From positions 22,966,501 through 23,030,500 of the forward strand of contig NC_060112.1 in NCBI RefSeq assembly GCF_021155765.1: DNA of 64,000 nt, given 5' to 3'. The DNA is from Diprion similis (taxonomy: Eukaryota > Arthropoda > Insecta > Hymenoptera > Diprionidae). Below, in pieces: positions 37,248 through 51,059 of the stretch. The stretch's first letter is position 1. Each line of letters starts with the position of its first letter. The notes below the pieces were generated by a model. It worked only from the letters and a program-made list of their open reading frames with translations, had not been told where the DNA came from and ran no database searches. Position numbers and translations under genes: made by a program.

Positions 37248-39131
37248 TCACTCGGCGACGGCGTTATACGATTTCCTTAGTCCTAATTCGGAGGCGGTCA
37301 AACTTTCGCCCGTGACGTAGTAATCGGACGCGTCCCTTCTGCGGACAGCCGTCGCATTGCCGTTCGACGTTAACGTCGTCGATTCGTTCTTGCCGTTCGC
37401 CTGGAGATTCGCGTTGCCGTTTTGCAATTTCGCCTTTGCAGACGCCGCCGCCGCCGCCTCGGCCAGCTTCTTGTCGGCCCGTATCTTCTTCTGGGCGTAT
37501 TGCTGCTGGTAGAATTCGTTGAACAGGAAGAAGAACATCACTGCGTGCATTCCGATCCACCATACGAAGGCCCGAGGGTAGTTGCAGTCGATAAAGAGGA
37601 GCTGGAACGCGTGGATCATTATGGCAACGAACTGCAGCATCTGGAACGCGGTCAGGTACTTCTTCCACCAGAGGTAAGGCTGCACTCGCGGTCCCAGGGC
37701 GGCCAACAGGTAGTACGTGTACATCACTATGTGGACGAACGTGTTCAGCAGGCCAAAGAATGTCGAGTGGCCACCTGAGAACATTTATTAAAACATGAAG
37801 ATTCCCATTTTTCGAAGATGAATCGGATTTTATCAGAGCGATGATCATAGACTCGTGCTGTGCGATTAATCGAGTAATCTTTTTTTCAAATAACCGATTA
37901 ATCGATTAATCGACGATTTCGATTCAGCGGAATCATTATAAGGTGACTTCGATTAATCGAAACCGTCGATTAACTGATTAATTGCAAAAACGATTAACCG
38001 AAATCGTCGATTAATGGATACAAAGAAAAAAAAGAAAAAAAAAAAAAAACGATAAGCGGTGCTTATTAAATTTCCGATTCTTGTAATACCTAAATAAGTC
38101 CCGTTCCGGAAGTTACGGAGAATCTACTGTATATATGTGCATATGCTTTGAGCAATGATTAAGAACTGTTTCCACAAATGTGGTAGTTTCATTTTACACG
38201 CGTAATTTTCAGCACATCATCATTATAATTACCTGGAGTGAATTTAACGCCAAACCATACGGACATTGGCATGCATCCGTGGTGGATAACGTGGAGAGTT
38301 GATACGTGGTCGGTCTTTTTCCTGAGAACGAAGAAGATCTGAAAGCGAAAGTGAATAACCGGTCAGATCGTTAGACGCAATGAAACTGCAGCCTGTTTCA
38401 TTAGAGCTGAACTGATTGGTAACTACAGCGTGTTGCTTGCACATCGGGTGAATTTTAACCGAGAAATATTCATCTCAATAATTCCTTTTCTCACAGGTAT
38501 TTTTTTTTTATTTCTCTGTGTTTGTTGATATTTTTGCTTTTACGTACCGTATCCATGAATTCCGTAAATTTGGAGAAATAGTACCACCAGCTGGCGTAGA
38601 CCATCTGTTTGTGAGATGACAAGAAATGATTAGTCAATTGATATTTATTACCTTCCACTTCCTATCTAAGCTATACACATACACGATGTATGTGAAGATT
38701 TTTTTTTTCAAAGAACTCGATCCAACAAATTTATGAATTAAAAACTGAAGTTCAAAGTTATAATTCTTAAAATTTCTCACTAGAATTTTGAATACAAGAA
38801 AATCAAAGAAACCATTTTCTTTTGAATTTTAATCTATGATAAATTATAATTATTGTAATTATGGTAAATAAGTTGTGTGTATATTTTGGGGTAAGTGTCT
38901 GGGGTAAGGACTGTCTAATTCTGTTTGCGACGATACGAACAAAATTCTTCGGTAACGGTTTCGACAGAATTATTCTTTTTTTGCGCAATTTTTTGTACAC
39001 CTTCATAATGATTGACTCATGAGTGTTTGTTCTCCATTTTTCGTTTTACTTGTAGTCTTTTTTTCTGCAGTTCCAAGTCGAATACCGAATAATTTCGCGG
39101 TCAAAGTTTGGTAGAGAGAATAATAATAACA

Positions 39132-39176
<45 letters not shown>

Positions 39177-42100
39177 TCGGGAAGAAGAAGAGGAAGAAAA
39201 ACGAATATATTCTTCAAAATAATTGAGTATCTGTAGATATTTCATTTCGTATTCGTGTCAAGTATGAATATGGAATGAGTGATAGTTTATTTTTCGCGGC
39301 CTTTATATATTTTAACCGACTGTAACGGGAATATTTGAATATAGTCGTTATATACCGCAGATGCTGATGTGACTTCAAAGTAAAATTTACAGCAGGAAAT
39401 AAGAGAAAAAAATATCAGTGACTGAGAGCCAGCATGACAGTGCCGATTGTGCTAACATTAATTGATAATAAAAAAATTAAGACTCAGAGAATCGTTGTAG
39501 CGAATAATATAAAGCAGTTATTAATCAGAAGATTTTACAGCCGTTCGCCTCGTTAACCTACAAACATTTGAATTAGTTTTTTTTATTTCTTTTTTCTTTT
39601 AGTTTTTTTTTACACACTGTATCGTTCTTCTTCTTCTTTTTCTAAAAATTTTTGCTGCGTCAGAAGGGGAGCCAAAACGAGTTTGAATGTATAAATATAC
39701 ATAATTAAATCATGAAACCCCCGTAAAACAAGCCGAAGATTAAACATATAATATTGTATTGGATAAAAAAACAAAAAAAAAAAAAAAAACAAAGTCAAAA
39801 TTGAAAGACATGCGACTTTGTTCGTGAAATAAAATAAATGAAAACACAACAAGATAAATAAAATAGACAAAACCATGCCCCATGCAGCAATGCGATTATT
39901 ATTATCGCAATCTAATTTTTTATTACTTTTTAAATCTGATTATTTTTTTACGAATAAATTAAAAAAATTTGATAAACCTGCGATACCTTAAAATTCAAAT
40001 GTCGAACAAACTTTCATGGTGTATTAATCGACAACCACAATTATTATTATTATTATTGTTCGTACCGACGTTTGTTACTTAGTGTGCGGATAACGTATAA
40101 GTATATTGTATAAATTGTATGTAATATTGCCGTATCGTAATATAGCAACGAACCGATCGTACGTATAAATGATAAGTTTTTGCGATGAAATCATTGAGTA
40201 ATATTTGGTGTATATGAGGTGGAAGGGGTGAGCGATTATAGCATGTTTGAATCTACGTTACTAGAATGGATATGTATAGTTCAAAGATGGCTGTGAAATA
40301 GAGTTATGATATCAGAGTGAACTACGTAGTGTGTTGCGTGTGTTACACTTGACTGATTGTGAGAATTCAATTATAGTGGTTAATAATAGAGCTTGCCGAG
40401 AGTTTGTGCAAGTTTCCAAGTTATAAACACTCTACTGTATCGCATTATACTACGTATACGATTTACTACTGTAATACACAATTACTACATAACAAGTATA
40501 ATGTGATATGAAATGTGAATTAGTGTTACGAAGTCCGCAAAAGATGCACGGCCGTCATCCATTGCGCTGTAATATACGTAAGTAATACGTGCGGTAATAC
40601 GTAAGTGCAAGTACGCTGCATCATAAGAGAGAACTAAAAGCAAAAAAGAAAGTAGAAATAACTATAAGAATCACGCCGCGTGGGATTGGTCATGGAGTAA
40701 TGCAAGTAATCTGAGCATTTACACTCGTATATACTGCGTTAGAAAATTCAAATCAATTACAGATGTGACCGATGAAATTCTCTCACGTTATACGCGAAGA
40801 CATGAGGCGTAACCGAGCAATATGGCGGTAAAAACGTACGTAATATGGAGTAACCACCTGGCGGTTTTGCGTATCAATAGCACGAATACAAAGACACGGG
40901 AAACCTCATGTAGAGTCTTACGCTGATATTTTTTGAGAATGAATTGATACCCGGTGAAATATACGATTATAAACGAGTTTCATAATTAAATACCACGATT
41001 CTGAGGTACCTAGGATTACTTTTTTACCAACAGATGACACTGTCCGTTATTTCAGTTCCCAATTATCGACTGAACCGTGATTATATTTATAGAGAAAACG
41101 AGCAAACTTAACGCAAATTATGAAGTTGTAGCAGTTTCGTAATATTTGATATTTCAGAAAAGTTATTTTCGTGATTCTGCGCGTATAAAATTTCGTTGGA
41201 TATTAAAGAAACTCCTGGAACAGAAATAATTTCAATATCGAACCGAAACTAGTCTAGTAAGTTTGTCTAAGGTGTTAAGCGATACACGTTAAGGCCCCGC
41301 TGACCTGGCATGTCATATATATATTTCGTGACGTCAGAAGCGGGGAAATTGGGTGAAAACGCCTATACGAATCCTGCGATAACGAGAGTATGAATCTTAC
41401 TCGGAAATATTTTAAATCGTAGCTTGAATAATAGTGTACGTGTGAATCTCAGTCACTGCTCAGGCAAATCGCTGATAATGTTTATAATAAAGAATGATGA
41501 AGTGAATAAAATCACGCGACAACAAACATGGCCGATCGGAGCTACCGCATGTTGAATATTCACTGATTGCACTGTTCCACAATTTCTTTCACCCTCGCCA
41601 GGGAGATTCACACGTACAAAAGCACACACGTTATCCGGGAAAACTTATACTATCAGTTATTTTTTTGTAAACATGGCTCGATTCGTATACGCGTTTTTCA
41701 TGTGACAGCAGCCCGTTTATGGTCCACAAGAAGTATGTTCCGATCTGTAACTGACATCATTGGTTGGATCTAACAGAACAAGCCAATGAAATCAGCGGCC
41801 TTAGTTCACCGTTCAACGTTCAGAGGCGCTGCACGTATTTATGACGTCACGATTTGATATTTTCAAGTCACTTCAGCGGCACCTTAACGAGGTGAACAAA
41901 TATTCGAAGAATATGATTAATAGAGGCTATATTCAATCCGAAATGAAATAGCTGCGCCGACGGTATTTCCAGAAATCTACTTGCGTGCTTGTAAATAATA
42001 CCCGCACAGGGTGAATGTGTTGATACGGTGCGGTAGTTTCAAGGTAAATCGAAATGTAGAGATCAGTGAGTGAGTGAGTGCAGAGTAAGTTGTTATAATT

Positions 42101-45100
42101 GGGTGTAAGGTAAATACTGTATAAGTGTTATAGGTATTTTGGTTAACCAAAACGCACCCTCATTACTTGGGGCCGATCACTGTAGTCTACAGGCTGACAC
42201 CTTAGCGAATAGTCCCCTGTGAACCATCCGGAATCGCCTATCTGCAAGCATAACAGCCCAGGGGCCGCCATCTTTTATAGAAGTCTACCAAAGCCAGCAC
42301 CCATCATAGGAAGCTTATTTTCCAAGTGTTGATTGATTAGTTACCGTAAAGATCGCTACTTTGCGCTTTTTTACACCCCTCTCGTCACCCAGCTTTCATC
42401 TCCCTTCGAATCCGTCGTATATACGAAAATGTAAAGTTACAGAGAGAGACGAATGGAGTCTGAATTACTTGGAAGAGCGAGCGGGCATGTATAAGCACGA
42501 AATAACTAGATAATAGATGTGAGTATCTAGTATAGAGCTCATTACAAAGAAACTACGGTACTACTGTTACAATATAGATATAAATATAATATGTTGTAAA
42601 TATTGAGGTTTACATATTGTGGTTTTCTACAGATTTAACACAGGTATAATTTCTATGGAGCAGAATATAGGGACATTTAACGAACAATCAAACGCGGCAG
42701 TCATTTCTCAATATGTAGATAAGTTGATACTGCTATTGATTTTTTCTTCCTAACGCTTGACATACGGTTGGAATTTATACGATTCGCGGTTATTTCGCTC
42801 GATGATACATTGGAATAAGTTGGCGCTGCTCGCGTGCTGAAATCACTGCAAGATCAACTAGCACCGGAGACCTTGACTAGTCATAATTTACGATCACGGG
42901 TTTGAGAGTATAATGATCAACAATGCGAAAGTCGTGCGTAATTGTGTTCGTTAATTATATATTCGCGTAGTGAGTAGACAGGAGGTGAAAAATCGGTCCT
43001 GCTACTAGTATGCAAAATTCCAACCATGCGGTTTCGTTCAACACCGTACTTATTACGCGATTATAATTGACTTTAGAGCATGATTATAAATATTGAGAAA
43101 ACATAAGTTTGATTGTTCATTTAAGATCAGAATAGCATATAGGATTACTGCTACACTAAATATTACAAGAAAATAAAAGAAGATAAATATTGTTATACAT
43201 TATTATATGCACCAAGAAAAATAATATACATATATCGTATACAGTAGACATAGGTATGTATACCTATGGTAGTACACAATCTGCTGCAGCTTGACAGGAT
43301 AAGATGCTGAAAATGTTATTCGATTATACTCTGTTAGTGAAGATAAATAAATTATACCTTGGACGGTAGATAAATGGGTGAACATAAAAATGTGTATAAT
43401 AAGTAAAAAAAAAAAATAGGTATGAATAAATATACAGAAACAGAGTCAAATCTGGAATATGAAATAGAAGGAACAAAAATCCCGCAGATTAATGAATGAG
43501 AATATAATGTATACAAGGGTAAAATTATTTTTGCGGTACTGTAATTACAGGTGTAGGGTAGGTATACTGCAGAAATCCTACGGAGCCTTAGCCACCCATC
43601 AACAAATTACATCCGCACGGTATTTATAATACATGGTGAATGATCGGTGAGAAAAGCAATAGAATTAAGAAAAATATCTACATATTAAATACATAGAAAT
43701 AGCCAAAATTAGACGCCTGGCGTAGACGCGGCGCGTACGATCGTTGAACACGGATTTGGATTTTTCGGTGCAAGACGTAATATTTATACCCATAACGAAT
43801 TATTTCGTGTATATGTTCCATGGGCAATATGACGCAGGGTGTGTCAATTCGCCTGCATTTATGCAATTCAGGATACATATTTTTCTGAAATCCTCCTGCA
43901 TTTCGGCAACTGCGATTACATTTTACTGATCGGCATTTGTCTCGTGATCCGTGATTGGAGAGAATTAGAGAGTACCGGTCGAGCGTAAACAATGAAACAA
44001 ATGTCGATCGATAAAATGTACGATCAGTTGCCGAGATGCAGGCGGATTTCGATAAGATGTATCTCGAATAACAGTAACGCAGGCGTATATAGCGTGACTA
44101 TGTCGAAAGATACCCGTGTAACATATTTCCACAAGTAACTCGCTACGTTCATGTACAAGAAAGTGTACAAATTTTCGTATCGTCACGTGATACATTTTGC
44201 ACCTCGGGAGCCGGACGTTGAGTTCTAATGTTTGTTAAAATATTTTTTTTTATCAGTCCTCTGTGGTATGGATGTCGCTGAGGAGATCGTTACGTGTGCT
44301 GCTTACCCTTATGGCAGTTGAACTTTCCGTATAGTCGACTGGCTGACAACGGAAGCTATACTGTCCCCACCATCCGCCCATCAGGCACTGCGTTATTGCC
44401 AGAGAAATATTTTATTTTATTCGTTCTCAGATTATTTTTCAAACGACACAACAAATGTATGCTGCGGAGTCACAAGGTTCACATAACGGTTGTCCAGTGC
44501 ATCGGTCCGTTAAATAGTCTTACAATTAGATCACTACATATATTGAATATGGTACATATATATATGTACACAGGTGAACATGCATGCAAATAAGCATAGA
44601 TTATGTTATAAATCAAGGTTTTGATTCGCCAAAAACTGACTTATCGACAGAGTGCATAAGTAATCATTTTCACACTTTTTACCGCGCTTAAATGAGTTTC
44701 ATCAAAGTTGTAATACTTCGTTTTTTCCAAGTTAATATTGATTATTCTTATTGCATAGGTGAGTCGATACGTCAGCTTTTGTAGAACAAATTATTATTGA
44801 ATTTTTTAAAATTCATATTGTATCCTTCCGCAGTCAAGAGAAGGAAGAACCGCATGACTGAGAAAATCAATCCGCTGATCATATGCTGTGACGAAAAGTA
44901 CATATAATACGCTTTGTAATATAAAATATTAAAGAATAACATTGCTTATATATAGACAAAAGTTGTGATAATACATCACACATGTACAAAATAGACTCAG
45001 GTGACTTACCTCGTAAAACAGCCACGTTGAGAATAGTACTTGGATTAAATTGTAGACTATAAGTACTTCTTTTAGTTGATATGGTTTACGATTTTCCATA

Positions 45101-47585
45101 AATTTTGGTCCCAGAACCTTGACCAGGTAGACATAGCCTAGACATATGAATAGCGTTGGGAATGGGGAACTCATCAGGAACCAATTCGTCGTCCTCGAAT
45201 CTGCGGGTAAAAATGATTTATTTGTTAATTCTGCAATTCGTCGAATTTATGGCAAGAAATTTATTCAATCAAATTTGTCAAATTTATTGCACTGCAACAG
45301 GTTCGTAAATATGCTCTTTCGACATGGATTGCAAAGGTGGCGGAACTCTCGCGTAGCCATGACGTCACGCGGCACCGACCAATCGACGGTCGTCAGTATC
45401 TAATCACGATTTTCGCCGCAAATATGAACAAACGGAAATACAGAAGAACAAAAGACTCGCGTGAGCTCATCGATCCTGAAACTTTCTACTCTCTATGGTC
45501 ATAAGCGATGTTTAATATTCCACAAACCGTGATACCGCGACACCGAATGAATGTCGAAACATTTAAATAACAGACTTATGCAATGAACCAATTGTGTATG
45601 TGCATGTCACATGTAATATGGTCTAACGCACATGCGCTAGAATTTTAGAGCAATAGCAGTTGTTTTGTCAGGTCGACCACCCGTCATAAGTTCAGATGAC
45701 AAGTCTAGTCGGTGCGATGCAGTATGCAACCTGAACTCAAAATTTTTAAGGTTAGATAGATCGCGGCAACCCATCATCTGAACTTATGATATCCGCTGTT
45801 GCTCTAAAATTTTAGCGTATGCGCGATAGATCATTCAAATGTTAGCTACTCATTCCGTATATTTGTACATATTAAATTTAGCGATACCCTAACCATTTTA
45901 ACGAATATTGACAACGACTGCACTTATCGCGAGTAACATTTTCAAGCGTGGTAAATATTTCATGATAAATAACTTGGAGAAAAATCGAGTAAGGTTTTAA
46001 CTTAAAAGAAGTGTATAAGTTTTTGGATTTTCTCCAATTCGATGTAAGAAACACGTAATCTCTGAAAATATTTTTTTTTTCTTCAAAACGCTCAATTTCC
46101 TTTTTTACACAAATTTATAATTGCGAGTAGAAAATGTTTGCCGTGGAATGTTGACGTGAAGTGAACTTCGCGCAGACACATAAAAACGCGCAACCTTTTC
46201 TGCTGCTTGTGCGTTCATTCAAGTCTCCATCACGAACGCGCGTGCGATTGAATTCTACGCTGTAAATGACAGTCGACGATTAGTTAATACAGTGTAGAAA
46301 GAATGACATTACGGTGAAATCTGGAGAAAAGGAATGAAAAATACCAAATTAAAAAGCAACAAGCACGTCATGTTTGATTTGGTTAAAATCGAGAAAATCA
46401 TTACCGCAAGTTTTAAGGTGGATATTATTATTATATTATCTCGTAAACTCTTCAAATATATTAAGTATGTCAAAAATATGATACCGATTATACATCAATT
46501 CAATATATTTCAATTTACCGACATTCCTTCCACGTTTAACTGCCATCGCCGTGATTTATTATTACATTAGACGCAATGATCAAGTTGGCGGTGATTTGAT
46601 TCAAGATTTATTTTTCACCAAATTTTTTTACACGCCGTTTGCCACGGATACCTTGTGGTTATAAATAGGAATTCACGACGTTTGTAAGTATGTACAAAAA
46701 AAACCGATAACCGGCAGTTAGAACTACGTCAAGATTCAAATACTGATTATAAATTTACATCCGTATTCAGTTCGCTTGGATATGTATAAATTAAAAATCG
46801 GCGTAAAAGAATTCTTCACTTTTTATATATATAATATATTTACCACTATATTAGAATATAATTATATTAGAAATGAGGTATGAAATTGTGACAGTTGACA
46901 AACGCGTTTGTACATGAAAATAAAGTCATTCAAGTAGGTAATACAATATTCTTAGCATAATTAACGACTGGCGTAAAATTTTGGTACAAAAATATTATTT
47001 GTTAAAGTTATCTTCTTACACGCGAAGCCGTGGAATTATAAAAAAAATTTTATTTACACTAATGTTAATGTACGGGTTTGAATTTAATTAACATTTCGTT
47101 CGACGAGAATCGCACTATATACGTGACTTTTTTACACCCAAGTATGTACAACAAATTTAAAGTAAGTGACAAACGTATTATCCACAATCCAAGTTTACGG
47201 AATAATTCATATGCTAATTACAGATACGTAGGAGCCACGTTTTTTTTTGCCATTTTAGAAGAATACATTTCAGTTAAATTACTTAGTGGTCACCGTGATT
47301 AAGTGTTTTCAGTCATATCGTTGAGAGACGTTTTAAGTGGGAATAAATGTTCAACGTACAGTGTACACATACACTTGCAAATACTTGAAAATGCGTGAGT
47401 ATATTCGATGGTTTTGCAGAACGTTCATTAATTTCCTATTTTGTCTATAAGTAACTCGAGAAAAATTTTCAACACTATTAAACGGCTGCATGTAAAGCAA
47501 TAAATAAACATCTGCAACGTCAATTTACTCACACAATTACGCCAGATGATATTTCAATATTTGTACGGTTAAGAGAACTCTTCGG

Positions 47586-47625
<40 letters not shown>

Positions 47626-50150
47626 GGAACATATGTATGAGTGTGCATGTATACATATATGTATACATTGTTGTCTCCATTTATATACCTATTATGAGTC
47701 TGATTATGCGGTTAGTTGACATACCGAACGTCGGTTCAATCAGATTTTCACGGTCAAGTTTAAGGCCTCGTTATAAAGTCTGTAAAGTGTGCGTCTATAT
47801 AGGTACGATCGTATACCGACATCGCGCGTTGCGTCAGCGATATGATTACATTGCATCAGGATGAAAAAAAAACATGATGATGATTATTTAACCGTCGATA
47901 TGCTCGATAAAAAATAAACTGTATACATACATGTACAGGAGAGAGAATTAGAATGAAGTGAAGTTTTCTCCCTGCAGTGATAAATTGTATTATAATGATT
48001 ATTATTATTGTTACTATTATTACCTGTATAATTGCTATAAAGCGAGCGATTCAGGAAGGATAAATTCTCTGCCTCGCGTGTTATAGATAAAATGAATATA
48101 TATACATTATACATATATGTAAATGAAAAAAAGAAGGAACGAATTCTTGTTTGTTAATTAAGATGGTTAAAAGTGCGCGGATATTTTGAGGCTTTAACAT
48201 TGAAAGTTCAACCGCGGAGTGGGTTATATACAGGAAAAAGACCATGAGGAAACACAAGAAGATCGCGAGAATTATTTTTATAAATTCAAATGATTTCAAT
48301 GAACGGCAATTTATAAATAATTAATATATTTCAATCTCAGTTCACGTCCGCGAAGTATCGAAGCAGCGCGCGCGATACTTCCGGGTATAAAAGCGACTGC
48401 TGGCTGGATGATGGCTTCGAGGAACGTAGCTGCGTGATGTGATGGTTACAGGATGGGTATAATGAGGTAAATCAGAGGAGAGGATGATTCACACACGTTG
48501 CGCGATCCTTCGAAAAGGGAGAATTTTCGTTGCAATATTTTTCTGATTTTTCATTTTTATTTATTTGAAAAAAATATTTTAAATGCCGTGATGCACATGA
48601 CATGTTATATCACACGTAATGATCTATGGAATCAATGCAAGGCTAACGGATCTGTGATTGTAAGAAAAATAATTACGTACGTACGTAGTTTCGAGTAAAA
48701 AATTAATCGAGTGAACAGAACTGTCATAATATGTGTATATATCTATACTATGCATACGTATATATAATAATGAAGTATTTTCTAACGTTTTTTACTCTTA
48801 TAGTCACGTGGACGCGACAACATCAGTCTAAAGTTCAAATCGTACCAATAATTTTTCCTTTCTGTTTCCGTTTGCACCTTCTAACGTCACACAACATATT
48901 ACGGATGTTTATTGAAGGCTTTAAACGCCTGTGATAGAATTTAAATTGGATATTCACTGGATTTTCATATTCCGTGGTCAGAAGCAATAGATCTTGTTTG
49001 TACATACATACAAATAGAACGGAGATCTCCGCACGACGGAACGTGTACGAAATTTATTCTCAACGGTGGTAATTAAACGCTTTTTACCATATTGATTTAC
49101 GTCGTTTCGATTGTTCGTATGGCATAGTGTTGTCTATCATATTTTACACTCATTGACCCCATGCACTGGATGTAGATTATTGCTCTGTCATATCGCTACA
49201 GCAGTAATTTATGCTAATACTTGAAAAATCGATTTTCAGCTTCGTCATGCTTCGAATACAGGTTGATTGTGAATTTTCCAACCGGATATACGTAATACGC
49301 AAACTTGTCGATTCATTTCCAGTTGTAAAATACTGTGATAAACACACTTCCTGTTAACCCTTGTCTATTCAAACTCATAACAAATGTACATTGACGTTCT
49401 ATTCACATCTGTTTGTTAATATTAAATCGTCGATAATTGAATGTATAACTAGCGTGATGGTGAAGATTTTAATGTGCATACTAATTCACGGTGCAGTATT
49501 TTTATCGTAGCAAAAAAACCTGCATCGCAATATTGTTATTGAGAAGATTTAGCGTGTGCAACGGAAGGAGAATCTTGGTAAGAAAAAGTTTTAAAAAAAG
49601 TTAAAAAAAAAATAAAAATAAAATATCAGGGTATACCTTGCACGTTTCTTTGCGTATTAATATGTATGTAAAATGTAACTATACCCATATACTTATATGT
49701 TGTATAAGAATTTGCGGTTTAAAAAAAACCGAGAAGCAATAAAAAGGAAAACATCCTTTTTTGTCCTTCGAGTTGACCTTTACGAACCGTGCGCGCATTT
49801 GCCCAAACAATTTCACTTAATTTCCGTCAACAATAACTGCAGCAGCGAACAGTAGACGTCACGCTGTATTTTATAACGAAAGTAACAGCGGCGCGTACAT
49901 CAAAATAGAATATAAAAAACGGACGTCGTTAGTTACAACATCGCGGAACGATTAAGTAATTTGGCAATATCCATAAACGAAAAACGTTCCGCTTAATTTT
50001 CCTCCTCGTTTTATCATCAATTTTTTCACTGCACGAGTTATCAACAATAGAGGAACTCTGTGTCCTCTATTATGAAATGAAAAAAAACTTACCGGCATGC
50101 TTGTCCAGTATTTCGTGAAACTGATCGACGTACTGCATGATGACCGACAT
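37248..50150 (-). CDS. ELOVL-family very-long-chain fatty acid elongase
   Basis: ER-membrane 3-ketoacyl-CoA synthase that condenses malonyl-CoA with long-chain acyl-CoA, the first step of chain elongation. Six coding exons: 50150-50093, 45200-45010, 44387-44307, 38604-38548, 38338-38233, 37774-37248; every junction is GT/AG and in phase, giving 339 aa. The start MSVIMQYVDQFHEIL is typical of insect ELOVL1/7-like proteins. The catalytic HXXHH box is HVIHH at 145-149, preceded by FFVLRKK. Several hydrophobic spans are visible (for example FICLGYVYLVKVL, VLIVYNLIQVLFSTWLFY and the region after GGHSTFFGLLNTFVH). The tail after EFYQQQYAQKK is a ~75-residue Ala/Asn/Lys-rich extension ending SYNAVAE, without an obvious dilysine ER signal. 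Introns 1 and 3 are about 4.9 and 5.7 kb. Confidence 0.97.
37860..38020. repeat. Cluster of CGATTAATCG-type repeats in elongase intron 5
   Basis: Several near-palindromic copies of CGATTAATCG and its variants within ~160 bp, followed by an A-rich run (38021-38050). The same motif style recurs at 59035-59490. This pattern is common near the ends of hAT-like elements in insects, so a degraded transposon is likely; exact ends and target duplication are not clear. Confidence 0.45.
39120..39176. repeat. AAT microsatellite
   Basis: About 18 triplets of AAT with one interruption. It produces a spurious poly-Tyr frame on the minus strand. Confidence 0.95.
41329..41336. promoter_or_regulatory. Perfect CRE octamer within a GC-rich inverted repeat
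   Basis: TGACGTCA, with CCCCGCTGAC about 30 bases to the left and GTCAGAAGCGGGG overlapping it; these are near reverse complements, so the site lies in one arm of an imperfect inverted repeat. Confidence 0.4.
41842..41849. promoter_or_regulatory. Perfect CRE octamer
   Basis: TGACGTCA inside ATTTATGACGTCACGATTT, about 60 bases right of a CCAAT box (AAGCCAATGAAA near 41781). Possible intronic enhancer or internal promoter. Confidence 0.4.
45360..45367. promoter_or_regulatory. CRE octamer with adjacent CCAAT box
   Basis: TGACGTCA followed 11 bases later by GACCAATCG in a short CpG-rich patch, about 160 bp upstream of elongase exon 2. It could be an alternative internal promoter. Confidence 0.4.
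45626..45826. mobile_element. Foldback MITE, TA-flanked (201 bp)
   Basis: The left arm ACGCACATGCGCTAGAATTT is matched in reverse complement by the right arm, which begins TCGCGCATACGCTAAAATTT; the match continues through TAGAGCAAYAGC and again further in at CATAAGTTCAGATGA. TA lies at both ends (45624-45625 and 45827-45828). No coding capacity. It lies in elongase intron 1. Confidence 0.75.
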
Positions 50151-50212
50151 CTTGGCTAAAGTCGGTGTGTCTGACGTTAGTTGCGGTCGGTTAAAACCCG
50201 AAGTTCGTCCTT
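50151..50212 (-). other. 5' UTR part of the elongase start-codon exon
   Basis: A 3' splice site (ttctgttacag, AG at 50214-50213) precedes 62 untranslated bases and then the ATG, so at least one leader exon must lie further upstream. Confidence 0.65.
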
Positions 50213-51059
50213 CTGTAACAGAAAATATAAGGTAAAAAAAAAGATTATTAGGGATACGAATCGGACCAACGTCGATTGTCAGTTATACCTTATACGTAAT
50301 GCGTAAACGAAACGCGTACGACCTTCGCTAACAACGTGTTTCACCGTATGTGCAGAATATATACACACGCATATGCTAGCCTTTACACACATCTACACGT
50401 TACATATGTGTCCACATAGACGCGAGTCGAAAAAATGTTTATACTTCTTTAGCCTTCTTTCTCTACACCGCTTACTTGTATCAATTACAGATATATAACA
50501 CATAAATGAAACTTTCCTCGTATTTTGGTAGTAAAAAAGAAACGTCATCCAAAAACTGGGTCAAATTAATTCGGTGTGTACGATAAAGTCGAGGAAATTT
50601 TTAATTTTTCAGTTTATGATAATATGCGTCTTGTGGCAGGCTGCGGGTGGAGTAAATAAATTAAAATTAAGCTGGCTTGTATGCCATGTGGCAGTTGGCT
50701 CACAATCACATGCTTATAGCCGATCTGTTTTATACGCGACCTCGGGATTTGGGACGACAGGTAGACTCGTGTATCTAATACATATAACAATATTATATAT
50801 ATATATTAAAAATATGAACGGAAGAATCGGCTGATTGACAAATCTGAAAAAACAAAATACCAATCGATTCAGTCTGCTTGCAGGGATATGTGTTGTAATA
50901 TGTAGAGAAATTTGAATAATTTTCAACGCATTTGTAATAAGAGTGTGTATACGCAAGTAGGTATATATATGTATAGCTTGTTATCCGCGATCCTATCATT
51001 CGATAACATAGTTATTATAAGACAGTCAGGTACTGCGTTTAACGATGCGTCGGTATGGA

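Larger units (their letters stand above)
38605..44306. other. Third intron of the elongase gene
   Basis: 5.7 kb AT-rich intron. It contains an AAT microsatellite (39120-39176), two CRE octamers (41329-41336 and 41842-41849, the second with a CCAAT box about 60 bases upstream) and a GC-richer patch around 42160-42300. No nested gene was recognised. Confidence 0.8.
45201..50092. other. First coding-region intron of the elongase gene
   Basis: 4.9 kb intron. It holds a foldback MITE (45626-45826), a CRE/CCAAT cluster just upstream of exon 2 (45360-45385) and TA/TG microsatellites (about 47585-47660). No other gene was recognised. Confidence 0.8.

Noticed and set aside
39003..39245. 80-codon frame with a poly-Tyr run
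   Set aside because: Direct translation of the AAT microsatellite.
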